From Protula sp. h YS-2021 (taxonomy: Eukaryota > Annelida > Polychaeta > Sabellida > Serpulidae): a stretch of DNA of 64,000 bases. The notes beneath the pieces were generated by a model. The model was not told the origin of the DNA, searched no databases, and worked only from the letters and a program-made list of their open reading frames with translations. Each line of letters begins with the position of its first letter. Position 1 is the stretch's first letter. This document shows, one piece after another, positions 14,201-25,726 of this stretch. The position numbers and the translations under genes are program-made. The stretch is from contig OX457026.1 in NCBI GenBank assembly GCA_949752745.1, positions 40,032,394-40,096,393 of the forward strand, read 5' to 3'.

Positions 14201-17200
14201 TTGATCATATTTTCGGGTCACAGAATTGATTCCTGCACTTTTAAAGCGAAAATTACAACTTTCTTGCATTATCGCCCAATGTTCCCTATTATCGCCCACA
14301 CGAAAAATATCACATTTATCATATTTTCGGGTCATAGAATTGATTCCTGCTCTTTTAAAGCGAAAATTACAACTTTCTTACATTATCGCCCAACATTCCC
14401 TATTATCGCCCACACGAAAAATATTATATTTATCATATTTTCGGGTCCTAGAATTGTTTCCTGCACTTTTAAAGCGACAATTACAACTTTCTTGCTTTAT
14501 CGCCCAATATTCCCTATTATCGCCCACCCGTAAAATATCACATTGATCATATTTTCGGGTCACAGAATTGATTCCTGCACTTTTAAAGCGAAAATTACAA
14601 CTTTCTTGCATTATCGCCCAATGTTCCCTATTATCGTCAACACGAAAAATATCACATTTATCATATTTTCGGGTCATAGAATTGATTCCTGCACTTTTAA
14701 AGCGAAAATTACAATTTTCTTGCATTATCGCCCAACATTCCCTATTATCGCCCACCCGAAAAATATCACATTTATCATATTTTCGGGTCATAGAATTGAT
14801 CCCTGCACTTTTAAAGCGAAAATTACAACTTTCTTGTATTATCGCCCAATATTCCCTATTATCGCCCATCCGAAAAATATCACATTTATCATATTTTCGG
14901 GTCCTAGAATTGATTCCTGCTCTTTTAAAGCGAAAATTACAACTTTCTTACATTATCGCCCAATGTTACCTATTATCGCCCACACGAAAAATATTATATT
15001 TATGATATTTTCGGGTCACAGAATTGTTTCCTGCACTTTAAAAGCGAAAATTACAACTTTCTTGCATTATCGCCCAATGCTCCCTATTATCGCCGACACG
15101 AAAAATATCACATTTATCATATTTTCGGGTCATAGAATTGATTCCTGCACTTTTAAAGCGAAAATTACAACTTTCTTGCATTATCGCCAAATGTTCCCTA
15201 TTATCGCCCATCCAAAAAATATGATATTTTTTATATTTTCGGGACATATAATTGATCCCTGCACTTTTAAAGCGAAAATTACAATTTTCTTGCATTATCG
15301 CCCAATATTCCCTATTGTCGCCCATCCGAAAAATATCATACTTATCATATTTTCGGGTTATAGAATTGATTCCTGCTCTTTTAAAGCGAAAATTACAACT
15401 TTCTTACATTATCCCCAATGTTCCCTATTATCGCCCACACGAAAAATATTATATTTATCATATTTTCGGGTCCTAGAATTGTTTCCTGCACTTTTAAAGC
15501 GACAATTACAACTTTCTTGCTTTATCGCCCAATATTCCCTATTATCGCCCACCCGTAAAATATCACATTGATCATATTTTCGGGTCACAGAATTGATTCC
15601 TGCACTTTTAAAGCGAAAATTACAACTTTCTTGCATTATCGCCCAATGTTCCCTATTATCGTCAACACGAAAAATATCACATTTATCATATTTTCGGGTC
15701 ATAGAATTGATTCCTGCACTTTTAAAGCGAAAATTACAATTTTCTTGCATTATCGCCCAACATTCCCTATTATCGCCCACCCGAAAAATATCACATTTAT
15801 CATATTTTCGGGTCATAGAATTGATCCCTGCACTTTTAAAGCGAAAATTACAACTTTCTTGTATTATCGCCCAATATTCCCTATTATCGCCCATCCGAAA
15901 AATATCACATTTATCATATTTTCGGGTCCTAGAATTGATTCCTGCTCTTTTAAAGCGAAAATTACAACTTTCTTACATTATCGCCCAATGTTACCTATTA
16001 TCGCCCACACGAAAAATATTATATTTATGATATTTTCGGGTCACAGAATTGTTTCCTGCACTTTAAAAGCGAAAATTACAACTTTCTTGCATTATCGCCC
16101 AATGCTCCCTATTATCGCCGACACGAAAAATATCACATTTATCATATTTTCGGGTCATAGAATTGATTCCTGCACTTTTAAAGCGAAAATTACAACTTTC
16201 TTGCATTATCGCCAAATGTTCCCTATTATCGCCCATCCAAAAAATATGATATTTTTTATATTTTCGGGACATATAATTGATCCCTGCACTTTTAAAGCGA
16301 AAATTACAATTTTCTTGCATTATCGCCCAATATTCCCTATTGTCGCCCATCCGAAAAATATCATACTTATCATATTTTCGGGTTATAGAATTGATTCCTG
16401 CTCTTTTAAAGCGAAAATTACAACTTTCTTACATTATCCCCAATGTTCCCTATTATCGCCCACACGAAAAATATTATATTTATCATATTTTCGGGTCCTA
16501 GAATTGTTTCCTGCACTTTTAAAGCGAAAATTACAACTTTCTTGCTTTATCGCCCAATATTCCCTGTTATCGCCCACCCGAAACATATCACATTTATCAT
16601 ATTTTCGGGTCATAGAATTGATCCCTGCACTTTTAGAGCGAAAATTACAACTTTCTTGCATTATCGCCCAATATTCCCTATTATCGCCCATCCGAAAAAT
16701 ATCACATTTATCATATTTTCGGGTCCTAGAATTGATTACTGCTCTTTTAAAGCGAAAATTACAACTTTCTTACATTATCGCCCAATGTTACCTATTATCG
16801 CCCACACGAAAAATATTATATTTATGATATTTTCGGGTCACAGAATTGTTTCCTGCACTTTAAAAGCGAAAATTACAACTTTCTTGCATTATCGCCCAAT
16901 GCTCCCTATTATCGCCGACACAAAAAATATCACATTTATCATATTTTCGGGTCATAGAATTGATTCCTGCACTTTTAAAGCGAAAATTACAACTTTCTTG
17001 CATTATCGCCCAATGTTCCCTATTATCGCCCATCCAAAAAATATCATATTTTTCATATTTTCGGGACATATAATTGATCCCTGCACTTTTAAAGCGAAAA
17101 TTACAATTTTCTTGCATTATCGCCCAATGTTCCCTATTGTCGCCCATCCGAAAAATATCATACTTATCATATTTTCGGGTTATAGAATTGATTCCTGCTC

Positions 17201-20162
17201 TTTTAAAGCGAAAATTACAATTTTCTTACATTATCGCCCAATGTTCCCTATTATCGCCCACACGAAAAATATTATATTTATCATATTTTCGGGTCCTAGA
17301 ATTGTTTCCTGCACTTTTAAAGCGAAAATTAAAAACTTTCTTGCTTTATCGCCCAATATTCCCTGTTATCGCCCACACGTAAAATATCACATTGATCATA
17401 TTTTCGGGTCACAGAATTGATTCCTGCACTTTTAAAGCGAAAATTACAACTTTCTTGCATTATCGCCCAATGTTCCCTATTATCGCCCATCCGAAAAATA
17501 TCACAGTTATCATATTTTCGGGTCATAGAATTGATTCCTGCTCTTTTAAAGCGAAAATTACAACTTTCTTACATTATCGCCCAATGTTCCCTATTATCGC
17601 CCACACGAAAAATATTATATTTATCATATTTTCGGGTCCTAGAATTGTTTCCTGCACTTTTAAAGCGAAAATTACAACTTTCTTGCTTTATCGCCCAATA
17701 TTCCCTGTTATCGCCCACCCGTAAAATATCACATTGATCATATTTTCGGGTCACAGAATTGATTCCTGCACTTTTAAAGCGAAAATTACAACTTTTTTGC
17801 ATTATCGCCCAATGTTCCCTATTATCGTCAACACGAAAAATATCACATTTATCATATTTTCGGGTCATAGAATTGATTCCTGCACTTTTAAAGCGAAAAT
17901 TACAATTTTCTTACATTATCGCCCAATATTCCCTATTATCGCCTACCCGAAAAATATCACATTTATCATATTTTCGGGTAATAGAATTGATCCCTGCACT
18001 TTTAAAGCGAAAATTACAACTTTCTTGCATTATCGCCCAATGCTCCCTATTATCGCCGACACGAAAAATATCATATTTATCATATTTTCGGGTCATAGAA
18101 TTGATTCCTGCTCTTTTAAAGCGAAAATTACAACTTTCTTGCATTATCGCAAAATGTTTCCTATTATCGCCCACCCGAAAAATATTACATTTATCATATT
18201 TTCGGGACATAGAATTGATCCCTGCACTTTTAAAGCGAAAATTACAACTTTCTTGCTTTATCGCCCAATGTTCCCTATTATCGCCCACTTGAAAATATCA
18301 TAGAAATGACCTACTGACAACAAAATTACTGAAAAGTCCAACCAAAAGTACTTGCATGTAACATATTGTGCCCCTCTGCAAATTGAAACTTTGCTTTTTT
18401 AAGAAGAAAAAATGGAAATTTCCAATTTTTTAAAAGCTGCAAACTTCGAAGCTCAGTGGATTCAAAAATAAGGCGAAATTCAAAAATCGAAAAATGTACT
18501 TTTTTCACCCCTTAGTTCTAGTTTCTTCATAACAAATTTCGGAATCTTCCGATGAAAAATAAGGGACTAGATAGATTTTTTCGTATTTTGCCCAAATCGG
18601 CAATAAAATCGCCAAAAATGGTTTAAACCAAAAAATAAAAAAATTCCTAATGCAGTAGAAGGTTAAAAACTCGCGTATAAAATTTGGTACGAATCGGATG
18701 AAAAATAAAAAAGATATTCCACTTTAACTACTTTGTTAAGAAAAAAAATGGAAATTTGCCAATTTTTAGAAGTTGCAAACTCTGAAGCTCAGTAGATTCA
18801 AAAATAAGGCGAAATTCAAAAATCGAAAAAAGAACTTTTTTCACCCCTTAGTTCTAGTTTCTTCATTAAAAATTTCGGAATCTTCCGATGAAAAATGAGG
18901 GACTAGATAGGTTTTTTCGTATTTTGCCCAAATTGGCAATAAAATCGCCAAAAATGGTTTAAACCAAAAAATAAAAACAATTCCTAACGCAGTAGAAGGT
19001 TAAAAACTCGTGTAAAAAATTTGGTACGAATCGGATAAAAAGTAAAAACGATATTCCACTTTAACTACTTTGTTCAGAAAAAAAATTTGGAAATTTGCCA
19101 ATTTTTAGAAGTTGCAAACTTTGAAGCTCAGTAGATTCAAAAATAAGGCGAAATTCAAAAATGGAAAAAAAAGTACTTTTTTTACCCCTTAGTCCTAGTT
19201 TCTTCATAAAAAATTTCGGAATCTTCCGATGAAAAATGAGGGACTAGATAGGTTTTTTCGTATTTTGCCCAAATTGGCAATAAAATCACCAAAAATGGTT
19301 TAAACCGCAAAAATAAAAATATTTCCTAATGCAGTAAAGGGTTAGGAACTCGTGTTTAAAATTTGGTAAGAATCGGATAAAAAATAAAAAAGTTATTCCA
19401 CTTTTAACGGTCGCGGGACGGACAGACGGACGGACGGACGGACAGACGGGCGATACTTGCCCCCATCTGTATAGCCCTGTTGGCTAAAAAGCAAACTGGG
19501 CTAAAAAAAAAAGACATCGGATAAAAAATGTAGGACGAGATACATTTTAAATTTTTTTCTTCAAAAATTCCCCAAAAATTAAAAAATCACCCGATCGACT
19601 AGAAAAGCACAAGCCGTATGCACGACACTTTAGGGGTGCCTCATACCAAAAATAAATCACATCGGGTCAAAAATGTAGGAGGAGACACATTTTAAATTTT
19701 TTTCTTAAAAAATTCCCCTAAAATTCAAAAATCACCCGATCGACTAAAAAAGCACAAGCCGTATGCACGACTCCTTAGGGATGCCTCACACCAAAAATAA
19801 ATGACATCGAATCAAAATTGTAGGAGTAGATGCATTTTGAATTATTTTCGAAAATTTTGCTTTAAAAATTCCCCAAAAATACAAAAATTGCGCGATCGAC
19901 TAAAAAAGCACAAGCCGTATGCACGACCCTTTAGGGGTGCCTCATACCAAAAATAAATGACATCGGGTCAAAAATGTAGGAGGAGATACATTTTAAAATT
20001 TTTTCTTTAAAAATTCGCCAAAAATTCAAAAATCACCCGATCGACTAGAAAAGCACAAGCCGTATGCACGACCCCTTAGGGATACCTCACACCAAAAATA
20101 AATGACATCGGATCAAAATTGTAGGAGGAGATGCATTTTGAACCAAAGTTTACTAAATAAAC

Positions 20163-20209
<47 letters not shown>

Positions 20210-23200
20210 GGACACCGCCCGCAAACCGATAGGAATACCCCAGCTTACGTGTAACGTAAGCTGGGCTAAAAACTTACCCTGTTTTAATTACAGTCTTGAA
20301 TTAAACCCACCGGTAATTATATCGCACTTAACGAACTGATTTTTTTAACTGCAATTGCTCTAACATCTTAAAACTGCAATTGCAATTAACAGCAGATAAC
20401 ACGAAGTGCTTGGGAAATAATTCAAATTTCCAGCTCAGCTGACTTTTACTGGCTGTACAATTTAACCCACAGACACCGGAAATTCATCTTTTACTGGTCA
20501 ATTACCAACTCCCGACAAGTACCGCAACTTCCTAGAGGTCATATTACTCTTTTTAGGAACGTTAACGTTTCCCTGGAGCAGATTAAAGCTACAGTGGCCA
20601 GCGCACACTGAACATAAGAGTACAGCCTTATGTCACAAACTTTCAATCGACACCCATTAATTTTTTTTGTAAACAAAAACATACGTCTCCCCAACTAAAC
20701 CCATAATTCCTCAATAACCATTTTCCACTTTTTTTCCCCGACAGTCCTTTCACAAAGATTTATTCAACAAGTTTGTACTATTTTTAAAATAGTAAGACCT
20801 TTTACTTAATATAAATGTTTCCCATGTGCCCCCGTGGTCGCGTTGTGTATCACCTTTATCCAATTTTTGAAAGAGGAGGAAGGGGGTGGGGGGGGGGGGG
20901 GGGAGTAGGGGAATTACGTAACTTGACATCTAGGTAAAAATGGAGAAGAGAAGAAAGCCCTATGAACATTTACGCAAAATTGAAAGATAATCCAATTAAA
21001 ATAGTGGAAGACAAAGCATTTTGAAAACTGGCTACCAAAAAAACTGTAAATGCCCCTCATTCGAGCAATTTTTCGTGGACCGCTAAAAAAAAAAAGAATT
21101 TTTCAACAGAACGATCGTACAAAACTGGAAAGGAATCCTATCAAAACTGCGGAGATAGGAGCATTTGAAAATTGGCTACCAATAAATTAAAAAATGCCCC
21201 AATTTTTAGTGGATTGCCAAAAAAGTAATTTCTCAAGAGAGACCTATTTGGTGAACATTTGTGCACAGTTTGAAGAAAATCCAAATTGTGGCAGAAGAAT
21301 GTTTAAAACTGGCAACCAAAAATTGAAATGCCCCCGTTTGGCCAATTTTTGGCGGATCGCCAGAAAAAAAAATTTCAAGATAGGCTTATCGACAGAACAT
21401 CCGTACAAAATTTGAATCTACTGATGTGATCTTATATATTTATATTTTATATATATTTCTTAGCTCCATAAAAACTCAAAAGGCTGCCGTTCAGAATAAA
21501 TGAAAAATTGCGAGACAAAAGTGCCCCCACAGCACCCTCAACAAACAAAATATTTGGTCAAGTTTGAAGTTTCACAGTTTCGTTAATTTTTGGTCAAATT
21601 CAAAAACTTGACTACGTCTCGAGGAGTACGTCTATCCCCCGTGGGGATATGGTTTGTGTAAGGCTGTTGCGTGTTGACTACGCAAAAAAAAATTTACAAG
21701 TGGAAGGATGTAAGTCGACGTAGTGTCTAACATTTAGACGGATCAATCCATTAACCAGTATTCGCGTGAGACTGTCGTAGGTACGCTAAGTACAGCGCCG
21801 ATTTTGAAAAATTCGCCATTTTGTCAAGTCCCATCCGGAAAATGCTTGATCACTGCACTGCGGAAGGTACCAGGGAGCCCGTGTGCAGAATGTGAAACGA
21901 ATCCATTCATTAATGTGGCCTGTAGACGCCTGAGACTGCCGTATATATAAAGTCCAGTGCCAATTTTCAAATGTCCGCCATTTCGTCAATTTTTGGTCGA
22001 TCCAGAAAATTCTTGGTCACTGCACTGCGAAAGGTTCCAGAGAAGCCGTGTACAAAATTTGAAACGAATCCATCTATTAATGTGGCCTGTAGACGCGTGA
22101 GACTGCCGTATATACGCTAAGTCCAGTGCCAATTATCAAAAGTCCGCCATTTTGTCAATTTTTGGCCGATCCGGAAAATTCTTGGTCACTGCACTGCGGA
22201 AGGTTCCAGAGAAGCCGTGTACAAAATTTGAAACGAATCGGTCTATTAATGTGGCCTGTAGACGCGTGAGACTGCCGTATATACGCTAAGTCCAGTGCCA
22301 ATTTTCAAAAGTCCGCAATTTTGTCAATTTTTGGCCGGTCTGGAAAATTCTTGGTCACTGCACTGCGGAAGGTTCCAGAGAAGCCGTGTACAAAATTTGA
22401 AACGAATTTGTCTATTAATGTGGCTTGTAGACGCGTGAGACTGCCGTATATATAAAGTCCAGTGCCAATTTTCAAATGTCCGCCATTTTGTTAATTTTTG
22501 GCCGATTCGGAAAATTCTTGGTCATTGCACTGCGGAAGGTTCCAGAGAAGCCGTGTACAAAATTTGAAACGAATCCGTCTATTAATGTGGCCTGTAGACG
22601 CGTGAGACTGCCGTATATACGCTAAGTCCAGTTGCAATTTTCAAATGTCCGCCATTTTGTCAATTTTTGGTCAATCCGAAAAATTCTTGGTCACTGCACT
22701 GCGAAAGGTTCCAGAGAAGCAAAATTTGAACAGAATCCATGTATTAATGTGGCCTGTAGGCGCGTGAGACTGAAGCGTGACAGACGGACAGACGGACTGA
22801 CAGACCGAAAAGTTCAAAACTATATCCCTCCGTTTCACGGGGGATAATAATCCCAGATCGCACAACTCAAACGTATGTTATTACTTCCCACAAAAAATCA
22901 AAAGCCTACGGTTAAAGGTGACTGAGAAATCGCGCGTACAAAAGTGGGGGCATCGTGCTCCAGCAAACAAATAAAAAAAAAAAAACTGGTTGAGTTTAAA
23001 GTTTGGCAGTTTCGTCAATTTTGGGTCAGATTCAAAAATAACCCCAGGTCGCACAACTCCAACATGTGTAGTTACTTCCCACAAAAAATCAAAACCCTGT
23101 GGTGAAACGTGAGTAATCGCGCGTACAAAAGTGGGGGCACTGCTGGTGGACAGACGGGACAGACAAACAACGGGCGTTCAATAAGTCCCCCGCTCCGCGC

Positions 23201-25689
23201 GTAGAGCAGCGGCGGGGGACTAAAAACAAGAGAGGGAAAAAAAAGAAGAAAAGACTTTTAGAGTTGCTGATAAAAACAAAGCCTTTAACAGCGGGGTGGG
23301 AGGGGGGGGGGGGGGGGGAGTTCCGCTTTGGTCTGAACGCAAAATGTGCACGATTTTAACAAAGCGGCATTTGGTCAATTTCTAATTACGCTCTTATTTA
23401 TGCGATTAATTGAAGTGCAACCATACGGAAACTCTTACGTACACTGCTATTTTGCTGTCCTGCTCGCCAAGGCCCAGTATTTCCTTTTCCTCGTCCAACA
23501 GCCTCATCCTGACAATGTAATTCGCATCGGCCTGCAAGGGAGCGTGCTCCCAGCGCACTAAAATTGCCGTAGCGTTCAGTGCCCGCGCCAATATGCTGAC
23601 AGGCGGCATGACGCCCCTCGCTGGCGGCTTGTGCGTGGAATGGACATCAGTTGGATACACCACCTGGGAGTCTACAAAAAATAAAAAAACTCTTTTTTAT
23701 TTCATGACTACCAGTTTGCATAGGAAGAAAACAGTATTTTGACTAGTAGATACGCCCGGTAGATACGGTAACCGTACTCATCGATCTCGGAATTTCGAAA
23801 TCATCACGCTACGCACTACTGAAACAAAGTGAATACGAGACCGAAATCGTCGCACAGAAGTGCAAAAAATACACAACATATTTGTGCCAAAAATCAGGAA
23901 ATAAAAATATCATGTAATCATGAAATGAAAAGACAAAACCGCACTCTAGTTCGGACAGATCCGAAAACCCTGGTGTTTGCATTAGCCTTTCAGGTTCGAG
24001 CTCACAGTGCTACAGAGTGCGGGAGGGTTTTTCGGATCAGTCCTTCCGCTGGTCTGGTTTTTTGCACTGTAATGATAGCAATCCGGAATATGCGCAGACA
24101 CCGTACATAGAAACTAGAATGGTGACTGTGCCCGTAAATCAGTGCAAATGAAGCGGTTGTGTAAAATCAAACTTTTGCCATGCTTTTGTTTTTGTGCGTC
24201 TCGTTGCGTTTCACTATTCATTTCGACGACCTATATTTTCATAAAATGATTTTGAACTCTCAATCCAAGAGTGAGGAAAGGTGACTTTGTTTATTTGTCT
24301 GTTTTTTTTTTTTTACTCCCGTTCAGCAACTAGCTCTCTGCACACTGGCAAAAGTACTGGAAAATTGGTCGGTGACTTTTCTTACTGGCAGTACTCGCGA
24401 AAACACGCTTCAGGGTTCTAATATAAGCATGTCTAAGGACATGACCCAGCCGAGTTACCAAACAAGGAAAGAGAGAAACTCTGAAACGAATACTATTAGG
24501 CCAAAAAATGAAGAACTTTGTTTCTGAACGTAACTTTTTCATAATTTTAACACACAAAAACGAATTTTCCCGGGTGAAAGCTACCCGAAGAGAGATGTTG
24601 GAGAGGTTGGGTTTTGACGATTCACGTATTTACCGACATTTAGGTGGGGGACTACCCATGGAACATTCCTGCGTAATATCAAAACGATTGGAGCAAAACT
24701 GTAGGAGGAGTAACCTTTTAAAGAAAAACTTTATACGCACATACACTCAAGCCCCCTATAGTGATACGCACATACACTCAAGCCCCCTATAGTGATACGA
24801 CTAACCCAGTCCGACAAAGTCGTCTGGGTTAACATGGCGTTCTTGGTCTATGTGTAGACCTCTCTCACGGACCGACATCGGCCCAAAGGGGAGGTGCACA
24901 ACTAGGTTCCATACGCTTTCAATCCATATAGGTTTTAGGTTGATCCAAGCAAAACCCTAGGACAAGTTCAGTCTACAAAACTCAGTCTATGAGTGCGCAC
25001 GCACAACGGGTGAAAAATTTTTTTCGTCAAGATCACCTTACTTCATCAAAGAATCACGTTTCCAGGCATTACCTGAAATTTCGATTTTGGTCACGCACGC
25101 ACGGACAAGTCAATTACTATATAGCCCTCCGGCTTTCGTCGGGCGGCCATAAAAATGTCAAAGAGCCCTAAAGTTGGACCACGCCTAAAGAATGAAATGC
25201 CCGCCCCCACCCCCATCTAGCGACTTTTTGGCGGTTTGCCAAAAAAGTAACTTTTGAAGAGTGGACCGCCTGGTGAATATTTCTGCAAAATTCGTAAGAA
25301 ATCTAATCCAAATTGTGGAATTAAAAAAAACCTTTGGAAATTTGGCTACCACAAATTTAAAAAATGCCCCGTATTTTGTCAATCTTTGACGGGTCGCTAA
25401 AACAATATCAAGAGGGGCCTACCCAGGGAACACTCGTGTAACATTTAAGGGTAATTTGATCAAAACTGTGAGAGTAGAAGCATGTTGAAAGTTTTCTACC
25501 AAAAAGTTACGAATGCCTCCAGTTGGCCACTTTTTGGCGGATCGAAAAAAAGACAAAACTTTTCAAAGAGGATCGCCTAGTGAATATTAATGCAAAATTT
25601 GAATGTAAGCCGATCAAAACTGTGGGAGAAGCATTTTGAGAATTGGTTACTGAAAAATACCCCCGTTTAGCCAATTTTTGGTAGATCGC

Positions 25690-25726
<37 letters not shown>

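Larger units (their letters stand above)
12609..20271 (+). mobile_element. Giant composite tandem-repeat element in the FN3-2 intron
   Basis: The left end ACAAGTTTGTCCAAGGACA is followed by CCCAGCTTACG. The right end is a perfect hairpin, CCCAGCTTACG at 20239-20249 and CGTAAGCTGGG at 20255-20265, then CTAAAA. Between them, in order, lie 51-bp repeats, about 45 copies of a 114-bp unit, three ~337-bp repeats with an ACGG tail, four ~145-bp repeats and an (ACTA)n tract. The element at 38611-39288 has the same ends, the 51-bp repeats and the ~145-bp repeats in 0.68 kb. An internal CTAAAA terminus near 19484-19506 means two abutting elements cannot be excluded. No protein-coding capacity is credible. 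Confidence 0.6.

Noticed and set aside
13013..16827. Open frames of 392, 342 and 419 codons on the plus strand
   Set aside because: They are the 114-bp satellite read in frame; several frames on both strands stay open for the same reason, and they overlap one another.
12860..18297. Regularly spaced repeats that might be read as a CRISPR array
   Set aside because: Units are head-to-tail without unique spacers, in an intron of an animal gene.
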